Source: an uncultured Clostridia bacterium
GTDB taxonomy: Bacteria > Bacillota > Clostridia > Christensenellales > UBA1242
Reading direction: 5' to 3'
Assembly (NCBI GenBank): GCA_947303145.1
Contig: CAMYXB010000035.1
Coordinates: 1 to 8,803, forward strand
DNA length: 8,803 bases
Made by a program: the position numbers and the translations under genes. The notes under the pieces were generated by a model, which ran no database searches, was not told where the DNA came from, and saw only the letters and a list, made by a program, of their open reading frames with translations. This document shows, piece after piece, positions 1 through 5,778 of the stretch (its first letter is position 1; the number at the start of each line of letters is the position of its first letter).

Positions 1-331
1 TAAGCACAATGGCAGGTTTCACGGATAAACCTTCCACAGCCCTTTTCATACCAAGTTTGGTGGCGTTGAGAATGTTTATATCATCTATAGTCTTCTCGTC
101 TTCGCACACTATACAATAGCTGATGGCTGTGGCGACTATCTTGTTAAATAGCTCTTCTCTTTTCTTTGGTGACAATTTCTTGCTATCGTTGATTCCGTCA
201 ATAATTTTGTCACCTTCTAGTGGCATAATGACGCATGCACACACCACAGGTCCAGCCAATGGGCCTCTACCTGCCTCGTCCATGCCAGCCACATAGCCAA
301 AATTTTTATATTTATCCTCGTATTCAAACAT
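1..331 (-). CDS. rnhB: Ribonuclease HII, N-terminal part (runs off the window)
   Basis: RNase HII cleaves the RNA strand of RNA-DNA hybrids and removes single ribonucleotides misincorporated in DNA; it acts in the cytoplasm. The first 110 residues are visible. They contain the family signature GMDEAGRGPLAGPVV (residues 16-30), with the first two metal-binding acidic residues D18 and E19, and the conserved segment NDSKKLSPKKRE (48-59). The later catalytic aspartates lie beyond the window edge, so intactness cannot be judged. The ATG at 331 is preceded by a modest purine-rich site (AGAGTGAGAG) and gives the usual short lead-in before the DEAG motif. The gene begins 15 bp after the rbgA stop, so it is probably the last or near-last gene of the ylxM-ffh operon. 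The rbgA-rnhB pairing is also seen in Bacillus. Confidence 0.95.
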   Translation of the reverse strand, partial: MFEYEDKYKNFGYVAGMDEAGRGPLAGPVVCACVIMPLEGDKIIDGINDSKKLSPKKREELFNKIVATAISYCIVCEDEKTIDDINILNATKLGMKRAVEGLSVKPAIVL

Positions 332-346
332 CTCTCACTCTTTCGT

Positions 347-1198
347 CTAATCTAAAAAAATCTTCCCTAGTCTACCTTTCCTAAAATCGTCTATTATTAT
401 ACCACAAGCCCTGTCATAATCTAAATCTCCGCCTTTTAGAACACACTTCCTCGATTGGCAGATTTTGTCCAATATATCCAGAGTTTCATCACTTTCTTTT
501 ATACAAATATTGTATCTTGTCTCAAAATTGCCTTTATATTTGACAGACAAATCTTTGATGAAGAAAAATGCAAGTTCGCTCGTATCCAACACTTCATCTC
601 GAATACTGCCTATATATGCGAGGTTCCTAGCCACTCTATTGTCATCAAAAGAGGGCCAAAGAGTTCCCGGAGTGTCCAGCAATGTCAGTCCGTCTTTAGT
701 GACAACCCATTGTTTGCCACGAGTGACACCGGCCTTATCTCCCGTCTCTGTTTTTCCTTGATGACAGAGATTGTTGATAAGTGTGCTTTTGCCACAATTG
801 GGCACACCCACTACCATACATTTGATAGAATATGCTATGCCTTTAGCGAGTTTTGACTGTAATTTATCCTTTAGTAATTCTCGACAAATGATGGGGATTT
901 TCCTAGATGAATTGCTAACTTGACTATTAAGACAGACAAAGGTCGAGTTCGGTGAAACAAATATTTTAGTGATTTTGTCTAATTCTGATTCTTCTACCAA
1001 ATCTGCTTTATTCAAAACATATATTATTTTTTTATTCTTAGCGAGGGAGGACAATTTAGGGTTGAGCGAAGACTGGGGGGCTCTGCTATCCAAAACATAG
1101 AGCAATATATCTATATTTTTCAGTTCTGCTTCCATTTCTCTAAGAGCCTTCGTCATATGCCCCGGAAACCAGTTGATACGCATGGTCTCACTTTCCAT
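347..1198 (-). CDS. rbgA: Ribosome biogenesis GTPase RbgA/YlqF (circularly permuted GTPase)
   Basis: RbgA is a GTPase needed for late assembly of the 50S subunit. The G motifs occur in permuted order, which defines this family: NKAD (G4) at residues 63-66, then the P-loop GVPNCGKST (131-139), GVTRGKQW, and DTPGTLWP (G3) from 175. The N-terminal WFPGHM contains the histidine (H14 here) that corresponds to catalytic His9 of Bacillus RbgA. The C-terminal YD...IIIDDFRKGRLG segment matches the family's RNA-binding end. I chose the ATG at 1198 (283 aa) because AGGAG lies 8 bases upstream. A start at 1216 would put that site inside the gene. The ATG at 1183 fits the Bacillus N-terminus exactly but has only a weak site. 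The gene lies 64 bp after trmD, where rplS is often found. Confidence 0.95.
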   Translation of the reverse strand: MESETMRINWFPGHMTKALREMEAELKNIDILLYVLDSRAPQSSLNPKLSSLAKNKKIIYVLNKADLVEESELDKITKIFVSPNSTFVCLNSQVSNSSRKIPIICRELLKDKLQSKLAKGIAYSIKCMVVGVPNCGKSTLINNLCHQGKTETGDKAGVTRGKQWVVTKDGLTLLDTPGTLWPSFDDNRVARNLAYIGSIRDEVLDTSELAFFFIKDLSVKYKGNFETRYNICIKESDETLDILDKICQSRKCVLKGGDLDYDRACGIIIDDFRKGRLGKIFLD

Positions 1199-1234
1199 TT
1201 TCTTCACTCCTAACATAAAATTTTGAATAAAAAC

Positions 1235-1264
1235 AATAAAAATGCATAAAAAATTGATAAAATT
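1235..1264 (-). repeat. AT-rich intergenic motif, copy A (after trmD)
   Basis: The spacer after trmD contains two 11-mers, read on the plus strand as AATAAAAATGC (1235-1245) and TTGATAAAATT (1254-1264). The same two recur in the same order after ffh (3157-3167 and 3183-3193). On the coding strand both copies begin at or within a few bases of the stop codon. Function is unknown; a 3'-end signal or chance in AT-rich DNA are both possible. Confidence 0.35.
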
Positions 1265-1958
1265 AAGTATTTTCGCTATTTTTTACATATTTTTCATACA
1301 AATCAGGTCTACGCTTTTGGGTGAGTTCCAAAGACTTTTCCAGTCTCCAATTGTCTACTTCGGCATGATTGCCAGAGAGCAAAACTTCTGGGACAGATAA
1401 CCCGCTAAAAACGGCTGGTCTAGTATATTGAGGGTATTCGAGGAGCATATTTGAAAAGGTCTCGACAGATGTTGTCTCACTATTGCCAAGCACCCCTGGG
1501 ATATATCTTGACACTGCGTCTATGAGTGTCATGGCGGGCAGTTCCCCACCAGTCAGGACGTAGTCACCTACGGATATCTCCTCGTCAATACAAAGTTCTA
1601 TTATTCTTTCGTCTATGCCCTCATAATGTCCACATACAAGGACTAAGTCTTTGCCCATTTTGGATAATTCAATCACTTTGTCTTGAGTAAGAAGTTTTCC
1701 TTTAGGCGAAAGATATATGACATGACTATTCTCACCCTTTACACTATGTATTGCATCAAATAGTGGTTGCGTGCTCATGAGCATACCCGCTCCACCGCCA
1801 TAGGAGTAATCATCACAACGCTTGTTCTTATCCAGTGAAAAATCTCTAATATTGACAAGATTTATCGACAAAAGACCTTTCTCTTGGGCTTTGCCTATTA
1901 TGCTTTCATTAAGCGCACTAAACATCTGCGGAAAAAGCGTGAGAACGTCTATCTTCAT
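1263..1958 (-). CDS. trmD: tRNA (guanine-N1)-methyltransferase TrmD
   Basis: TrmD methylates G37 next to the anticodon, using S-adenosylmethionine, which prevents +1 frameshifting. It belongs to the SPOUT class, which binds SAM in a trefoil knot and works as a dimer. Visible motifs are YLSPKGKLLTQ (82-92), LVCGHYEGIDERI (107-119), ISVGDYVLTGGELPAM (128-143), LLEYPQYTRPA (172-182) and VPEVLLSGNHAEV (189-201). All are typical, and the protein is full length at 231 aa, slightly short for the family. The glutamate in LLEYP stands where E. coli has the catalytic Asp169; from memory this exchange is normal in Firmicutes. The start ATG overlaps the rimM stop in an ATGA junction, with GGAGG inside the end of rimM, so translation is probably coupled. 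Confidence 0.97.
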   Translation of the reverse strand: MKIDVLTLFPQMFSALNESIIGKAQEKGLLSINLVNIRDFSLDKNKRCDDYSYGGGAGMLMSTQPLFDAIHSVKGENSHVIYLSPKGKLLTQDKVIELSKMGKDLVLVCGHYEGIDERIIELCIDEEISVGDYVLTGGELPAMTLIDAVSRYIPGVLGNSETTSVETFSNMLLEYPQYTRPAVFSGLSVPEVLLSGNHAEVDNWRLEKSLELTQKRRPDLYEKYVKNSENT

Positions 1959-2443
1959 ATCAAGACCTCCGCCATTTTGCTGGAAAGGACAATAATCTTC
2001 TTATTTGATATATCGACATCAATAACAAGATTTTTTAGGAAAGGGAATGAATATATCGCTCCGCCCTTCTTTATATTGATAATATCTGCGGAGCCATACT
2101 TTTCCACACTCTCCACCATTCCATATTCTTCACCACTATCCCCACATACCACACAAGAGACGAGTTCGTCAATCAAATATTCCCCGATGTCTTTGCTGAT
2201 TAAATTCTCGTCAGCGAAAATCTCTTTTCCTCTCAAAGTATCTGCCTCTTCAAGAGAGTGTATACTATCTAAAGAAAGATAGACAAAACCTTTGTATAAT
2301 CTAACACTTTTGATACTAAAAATCTTTCCATCAATAGACACATCTTTGACTTTGTTCCAGAAAAGAGAATCCATAGTATAAGGGGCGCACTTGACCTCTC
2401 CCTTGAGTCCACATGGCTTTAGAATCTTTGCTACTTCTAACAT
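1955..2443 (-). CDS. rimM: 16S rRNA processing / 30S maturation factor RimM
   Basis: RimM binds ribosomal protein S19 in the 30S head and helps late 16S rRNA maturation. The protein has 162 residues, close to the usual length. The N-terminal barrel carries VAKILKPCGLKGEVKC (4-19), where most family members have KPHG, so His is replaced by Cys here. The C-terminal PRC-barrel part spans roughly 88-156, ending in SFPFLKNLVIDVDISNKKI, the expected family ending. The ATG lies only 4 bases after the khpA stop and has no clear Shine-Dalgarno site of its own (weak AGTAAAG), so it probably depends on coupling to khpA. Its stop overlaps the trmD start. Placement between khpA and trmD is the standard arrangement; ylqD, found here in Bacillus, is absent. 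Confidence 0.95.
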   Translation of the reverse strand: MLEVAKILKPCGLKGEVKCAPYTMDSLFWNKVKDVSIDGKIFSIKSVRLYKGFVYLSLDSIHSLEEADTLRGKEIFADENLISKDIGEYLIDELVSCVVCGDSGEEYGMVESVEKYGSADIINIKKGGAIYSFPFLKNLVIDVDISNKKIIVLSSKMAEVLI

Positions 2444-2447
2444 AACT

Positions 2448-2675
2448 TTACTTAATCTTTACGATATATTTTTTATCTTCCTTGCGGGAAGCACTGTGTA
2501 GAATGGCTCTAATGGCTTGAGCAATCTTGCCATTCTTGCCGATGACCATGCCAATTTCGTCTGGATCCACAGAAATCTCAAAAACTACAGCGGAAGATTC
2601 CTCCCTTCTCTCTATTTTGACCGAATCTTTGTTGTCCACCAAACTTTTGACAATGTAATCTAGTAATTCTTCCAT
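2448..2675 (-). CDS. khpA: KH-domain RNA-binding protein KhpA (YlqC)
   Basis: This 75-residue protein is a single KH domain. The RNA-binding loop GKNG sits within VIGKNGKIAQAIRAIL (residues 44-59), preceded by the beta strand AVVFEISVDPDEIG. Length and position between rpsP and rimM fit KhpA/YlqC, which in several Firmicutes pairs with KhpB (Jag/EloR) and binds many RNAs, affecting cell elongation and division. AGGAG lies 6 bases upstream of the ATG. The gene is separated from rpsP by 97 bp, the second-largest gap in the cluster, which contains a candidate promoter. The khpB gene is not in the window. Confidence 0.93.
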   Translation of the reverse strand: MEELLDYIVKSLVDNKDSVKIERREESSAVVFEISVDPDEIGMVIGKNGKIAQAIRAILHSASRKEDKKYIVKIK

Positions 2676-2695
2676 TTTTTCTCCTTATAATCTAT

Positions 2696-2713
2696 GTCGC
2701 AGATAAAAGCGAC
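2696..2713 (-). other. Small hairpin in khpA leader
   Basis: On the minus strand GTCGC and GCGAC form a 5-bp, GC-rich stem around an 8-base loop, 21 bases before the khpA start codon and just upstream of its ribosome binding site. If the promoter at 2717-2744 is used, the hairpin sits at the very 5' end of the transcript. It has no T tract, so it is not a standard terminator. It may stabilise or be a processing point; this is inference. Confidence 0.35.
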
Positions 2714-2716
2714 TTA

Positions 2717-2744
2717 TTTATATTGATTGTTTAATTATTGTAAA
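2717..2744 (-). promoter_or_regulatory. Candidate internal promoter for khpA-rimM-trmD
   Basis: Minus-strand TTTACA (2744-2739), a 16-bp spacer and TATAAA (2722-2717) match the sigma-A consensus at 5 of 6 positions in each box, inside the rpsP-khpA gap. A 6-bp hairpin (ATAGTC / GACTAT, 2744-2758) abuts the -35 box. In AT-rich DNA such matches arise by chance, so this is moderate evidence only. Confidence 0.4.
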
Positions 2745-2772
2745 TAGTCATGGACTATCTCGATGGTAAGTC

Positions 2773-3075
2773 TTACTTTTTGGCGTCTTTTTTCTTTGGT
2801 GTAATTCTCTTACTTGTGTATGGTTTAGGATTTTCCACTATTCCGGCCTTAACAAGTAGTGTTCTTGCAGTCTCTGTAGGCTGGGCTCCATTCTTTAGCC
2901 ATGAAAGAGTCTTTTCTTTGTCGAGTTTGAGATTGTCTGTCTCGATAAGTGGATTGAAATAGCCAAGGCTGTCTATTACCTTGCCATCTCTTGCGGTTCT
3001 GGCATCTGCCACCACCACTCTGTAGAAAGGACTTTTCTTGTCTCCCATTCTTGTAAGTCTAATTTTTACTGCCAT
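2773..3075 (-). CDS. rpsP: 30S ribosomal protein S16
   Basis: S16 is an early-binding 30S protein that stabilises the 5' and central domains of 16S rRNA. The 100-residue product begins MAVKIRLTRMGDKKSPFYRV, the almost invariant S16 start. It continues with VVADARTARDGKVIDSLGYFNP and the DKEKTLSWLKNGAQPTETA segment, then a lysine-rich tail. Length is normal for Firmicutes. AAGGAG lies about 8 bases upstream of the ATG. The gene follows ffh by 118 bp, the largest gap in the cluster, where a possible promoter lies. The ffh-rpsP-khpA-rimM-trmD order matches other Firmicutes. Confidence 0.98.
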   Translation of the reverse strand: MAVKIRLTRMGDKKSPFYRVVVADARTARDGKVIDSLGYFNPLIETDNLKLDKEKTLSWLKNGAQPTETARTLLVKAGIVENPKPYTSKRITPKKKDAKK

Positions 3076-3109
3076 TTTTCTTCTCCTTTAATGTAATAAT
3101 ATTTCAAAT

Positions 3110-3139
3110 TTTTTAGGCAAAATATGGCGATTTTGTCAA
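3110..3139 (-). promoter_or_regulatory. Candidate internal promoter for rpsP
   Basis: The ffh-rpsP spacer has a perfect -35 box TTGACA on the minus strand (3139-3134), an 18-bp spacer, and a weak -10 box TAAAAA (3115-3110). It would start transcription roughly 25-30 bases before the rpsP ATG. The weak -10 and long spacer limit confidence. Confidence 0.4.
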
Positions 3140-3156
3140 AAAAATTGTAAAAAACT

Positions 3157-3193
3157 AATAAAAATGCTAAAAATATGTTTTTTTGATAAAATT
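3157..3193 (-). repeat. AT-rich intergenic motif, copy B (after ffh)
   Basis: This is the second copy of the paired 11-mers seen after trmD: AATAAAAATGC at 3157-3167 and TTGATAAAATT at 3183-3193 on the plus strand. They are separated by 15 bases here, against 8 in the other copy. The motif begins immediately after the ffh stop codon on the coding strand. Confidence 0.35.
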
Positions 3194-4510
3194 TTACTTA
3201 AACTTAAAATTCTTCATACCACCATTTTTCATCTGTTTCATGAACACTTTAGTCTGTTCAAACTGCCTAAGTAGCCTATTGACATCTTGTATCTGTGTGC
3301 CACTTCCATCGGCAATTCTCTTCTTCCTATTGCTTTTAATCAGGTCTGGGTTGAGTCTCTCGCTCCTAGTCATGCTTTGGATAATAGCCTTGTTTTTGGC
3401 AAGTTCCTTCTCGTCCACTTGCATACCTTTGAGTTTGCTATCCATGCCGGGAATCATGGAAAGAAGGTCATTGATATTACCCATCTTTTTCATACTTTCC
3501 ATTTGAATGAGGTAATCTTCGAAGGTAAAGCTATTCTCTCTAAACTTTTTCTCAAGAGCTTTGGCTTCTTCTTCGCTGACTGCATTTTGTGCTTTTTCAA
3601 TCAATGTAAGCACATCACCCATGCCAAGAATCCTACTCGCCATTCTGTCGGGATAAAATGGCTCTAAGTCGCCCATTTTCTCTCCCACGCCACAGAACTT
3701 GATAGGCTTGTGCACCACTTCTCTAAGTGAAAGAGTCACACCGCCTCTAGCATCACCATCAAGTTTGGTGAGGACTACGCCTGTAATGTCTAGTCTCTCA
3801 TTGAAAGTCTGTGCCACATTGACAGATTCTTGTCCATTCATAGAATCGACCACTAGCAAAATCTCATGCGGAGACACAGCATTCTTTATGTCGTCCAATT
3901 CTTGCATCAAAGTCTCATCAATAGACAATCTGCCTGCGGTGTCTATTATGACTGTATCAAGTAGTTTGCTAGAGGCATAATTTATTGCATCTTTGCAAGT
4001 TTTGACAGGAGATTGGGTGCCTCTTTCGAATACTTCCACACCGACACTCTTGCCCACCACTTGCAGTTGACTTATGGCAGCAGGTCTGTATATGTCGCAA
4101 GCGACAAGAAGGGGCTTTTTGCCCTGAGTCTTGAGATAACTGGCCAGTTTCCCACACATAGTAGTCTTGCCACTGCCCTGAAGTCCACACATCAATATGA
4201 TTGTGGGAGGAGTGCTAGAAATAGTCAATTTGACACCCTTTTCACCCATAAGAGAGATAAGTTCCTCATTGACTATCTTCACCACCATTTGACCAGGAGT
4301 GAGGCTTTCCATAACTCTTTGCCCCATGGCCTTGTCACTCACCCTTTTGACAAACTCTTTGGCAACGGTGAAGTTGACATCAGCCTCAAGCAGTGCCACA
4401 CGAACTTCTCGCATATCTTCTTTAATCTCCAATTCAGTCAATTTGCCTCGTTTAGTCAAATGCGAAAAGACATGATTCAGTCTCATGGATAAATTGGAAA
4501 ACATGCCCAT
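3194..4510 (-). CDS. ffh: Signal recognition particle protein Ffh (SRP54)
   Basis: Ffh binds signal sequences as they leave the ribosome and, with 4.5S/6S RNA and FtsY, delivers nascent chains to the Sec translocon. The 438-residue protein has the expected three parts: an N-domain helical bundle (about 1-85), a GTPase G domain with P-loop GLQGSGKTT (109-117), DIYRPAA (139-145), DTAGR (190-194) and TKLDGDARGG (248-257), and a methionine-rich M domain (about 325-430). The RNA-binding segment SGTQIQDVNRLLRQF (403-417) matches the family. The ATG at 4510 follows AAGGAG by about 9 bases. The gene lies 21 bp after ylxM. The usual upstream partner ftsY is not adjacent. The length is close to that of other bacterial Ffh proteins, and nothing looks degraded. 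Confidence 0.98.
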   Translation of the reverse strand: MGMFSNLSMRLNHVFSHLTKRGKLTELEIKEDMREVRVALLEADVNFTVAKEFVKRVSDKAMGQRVMESLTPGQMVVKIVNEELISLMGEKGVKLTISSTPPTIILMCGLQGSGKTTMCGKLASYLKTQGKKPLLVACDIYRPAAISQLQVVGKSVGVEVFERGTQSPVKTCKDAINYASSKLLDTVIIDTAGRLSIDETLMQELDDIKNAVSPHEILLVVDSMNGQESVNVAQTFNERLDITGVVLTKLDGDARGGVTLSLREVVHKPIKFCGVGEKMGDLEPFYPDRMASRILGMGDVLTLIEKAQNAVSEEEAKALEKKFRENSFTFEDYLIQMESMKKMGNINDLLSMIPGMDSKLKGMQVDEKELAKNKAIIQSMTRSERLNPDLIKSNRKKRIADGSGTQIQDVNRLLRQFEQTKVFMKQMKNGGMKNFKFK

Positions 4511-4531
4511 AATAAATCTCTCCTTTTTAAT

Positions 4532-4876
4532 CTAAACTAAGTCTAAAATGCGACACAACTCATCTACTATCTTGTCCCTATCCATATCTTCTTTAATGGA
4601 CTGACAAAGAGCGGTGATGGAGCACTTTATCCCGTCCATTCTAGCGAGTAAGTGCAGACGAGACTCATAGTCATCTAGTGCAATCTTGCCTCTCTCAATA
4701 GCATCTCTAACTCCTTGACGAGAAATGCCATGTAAAGAAGCTATCTCACTGAGGCCTAAATTGTGATTAAAGAAACTATCAAGCACACTACTCTGCTTGT
4801 CCGTCAAAAGTGGCGAATACATATCAAGCAAAAGGCTATAATGTAAATTCTCTTCTATCCTCACAATTTTCTCCAT
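4532..4876 (-). CDS. ylxM: YlxM-like DNA-binding / SRP-associated protein (UPF0122)
   Basis: This small helical protein is nearly always encoded just before ffh. In streptococci YlxM has been linked to SRP function, possibly by contacting Ffh and its RNA. The 114-residue product has a sigma-70 region-4-like helix-turn-helix (LSEIASLHGISRQGVRDAIERG, about 42-63) after the typical N-terminal segment LLDMYSPLLTDKQ. I chose the ATG at 4876 because homologous N-termini begin about there. An in-frame TTG at 4897 would extend the protein by 7 residues that do not resemble the family. Neither start has a recognisable Shine-Dalgarno site, unlike most genes here. It is the first gene of the transcript from the promoter at 4929-4956. 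Confidence 0.9.
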   Translation of the reverse strand: MEKIVRIEENLHYSLLLDMYSPLLTDKQSSVLDSFFNHNLGLSEIASLHGISRQGVRDAIERGKIALDDYESRLHLLARMDGIKCSITALCQSIKEDMDRDKIVDELCRILDLV

Positions 4877-4900
4877 GACATATGTGAATTGACACAAAAA

Positions 4901-4924
4901 ATGTAAAGTAAAAATACTTTACAT
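4901..4924. promoter_or_regulatory. Perfect 10-bp inverted repeat at the start of the ylxM-ffh transcript
   Basis: The arms ATGTAAAGTA and TACTTTACAT are exact complements separated by four A residues on the plus strand. The repeat starts 4 bp downstream of the -10 box and so covers the predicted transcription start. On the coding strand it is followed by TTTTT. It could be an operator for an unidentified repressor, a 5' stabilising hairpin, or a weak AT-only attenuator; the sequence alone does not decide. Confidence 0.6.
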
Positions 4925-4928
4925 CTCT

Positions 4929-4956
4929 ATTATATCCCGTTTTTATTATTTGTCAA
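4929..4956 (-). promoter_or_regulatory. Consensus sigma-A promoter of the ylxM-ffh cluster
   Basis: On the minus strand TTGACA (4956-4951), 16 bp and TATAAT (4934-4929) match both boxes perfectly. It begins 10 bp after the SDR stop codon and reads into ylxM, with the start of transcription expected near 4922. Its strength fits the need for SRP and ribosome-assembly proteins. Confidence 0.85.
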
Positions 4957-4974
4957 GCAAATATTTCTATTTGC
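4957..4974 (-). other. Small hairpin across the SDR stop codon
   Basis: GCAAATA and TATTTGC form a perfect 7-bp stem with a GAAA tetraloop on the minus strand, and the SDR stop codon lies at its loop. There is no following T tract, so it is at most a weak terminator or a stabiliser of the 3' end of the upstream transcript. It abuts the -35 box of the ylxM promoter. Confidence 0.3.
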
Positions 4975-5761
4975 AATATAATTTTTTCACCACCCACAGC
5001 ATAAATGATGTGGGGAGGATTTTTTGCAAAAATACAATCATTTTATATCCCGCTCCAACAGTTTTCTTGACAGGCATCTTTCTCTTAGTAGACATCTTAT
5101 ACATCATTTTGGCGACAGTTATAGGGTCCTTGCCATGCGTTTCGTCATGCTCCATTCTTTCAATAGACCTTCTTGACACTTCCTCATACACTGTCCCCTC
5201 ATCGCCTGTAGACTTCTCTCTATGAGAGGTAAAGCCTGTTTTGGTATCACCTAGGAGTAGATTGCACACTTGTATATTAAATGGCTCCACTTCCAGTCTC
5301 AATGCCTTTGCATAAATGTCAAGGCTGGACTTGGTGGCAGAATAGAATGCTTGAAAAGGAATAGGAATAACTCCAGCCACAGAGGAAGTGTGGAGTATCT
5401 TTCCGCCACCATTTTCTCTCATAAATGGCAAGACTGCTCTAGTGATGTTGACACAGCCAAAGAAATTGACGTCGAACATTCTTTTCACTCCGTCCATGTC
5501 GCTATTCTCGATGGAGCCAGACACACCAAAGCCCGCATTGCAGATAAGGACATCAATCCTTCCCTCTGCCTCTATTATCTCTTTGACAACTTTTTTACAT
5601 GTTTCAGCATCTGTCACATCACATATTTTGCTAATGATGCCCTCTTCTTCAAATGGTCTTCTAGCAAGGCCGTATACCTTGTCGCCCATTTTTGCAAAGT
5701 ATTTACTTGTGGCGAGTCCCACTCCACTGGACGCTCCTGTAATCACTACTATTCTACTCAT
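4967..5761 (-). CDS. Short-chain dehydrogenase/reductase (SDR), substrate unknown
   Basis: This is a classical SDR oxidoreductase of 264 residues, full length, using NAD(H) or NADP(H). The Rossmann cofactor motif TGASSGVG is at 8-15, CNAG at 74-77 and structural Asn99 in DVNFFG. The catalytic set is S127 (HTSSVAG), Y140 and K144 (YSATK). A pair of arginines after the second strand (GLARR, 31-35) suggests a preference for NADPH, by inference from related enzymes. The C-terminal stretch (about 238-262) is hydrophobic with lysines and might touch the membrane. GAGGAG lies 5 bases before the ATG. It follows the LRR surface-protein gene by 17 bp, so the two are probably co-transcribed. The substrate cannot be named; SDRs act on sugars, lipids, steroids and polyketides. 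Confidence 0.92.
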   Translation of the reverse strand: MSRIVVITGASSGVGLATSKYFAKMGDKVYGLARRPFEEEGIISKICDVTDAETCKKVVKEIIEAEGRIDVLICNAGFGVSGSIENSDMDGVKRMFDVNFFGCVNITRAVLPFMRENGGGKILHTSSVAGVIPIPFQAFYSATKSSLDIYAKALRLEVEPFNIQVCNLLLGDTKTGFTSHREKSTGDEGTVYEEVSRRSIERMEHDETHGKDPITVAKMMYKMSTKRKMPVKKTVGAGYKMIVFLQKILPTSFMLWVVKKLYCK

Positions 5762-5778
5762 ATTTTCTCCTCGGTTTA

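Noticed and set aside
455..856. Plus-strand open frames opposite rbgA
   Set aside because: They lie wholly inside a clearly conserved gene on the other strand, with no ribosome binding site or recognisable product.
1199..1216. Longer rbgA start at 1216
   Set aside because: It would place the strong AGGAG site inside the coding region and add residues absent from the family.
1420..1445. Glutamate instead of aspartate at the TrmD catalytic position (LLEYP)
   Set aside because: As I recall, Firmicutes TrmD proteins commonly have this glutamate, so it is not a sign of lost activity.
3183..3506. Plus-strand frames opposite ffh, including those at 3287-3667 and 4013-4492
   Set aside because: They mirror a highly conserved gene and encode no recognisable domains.
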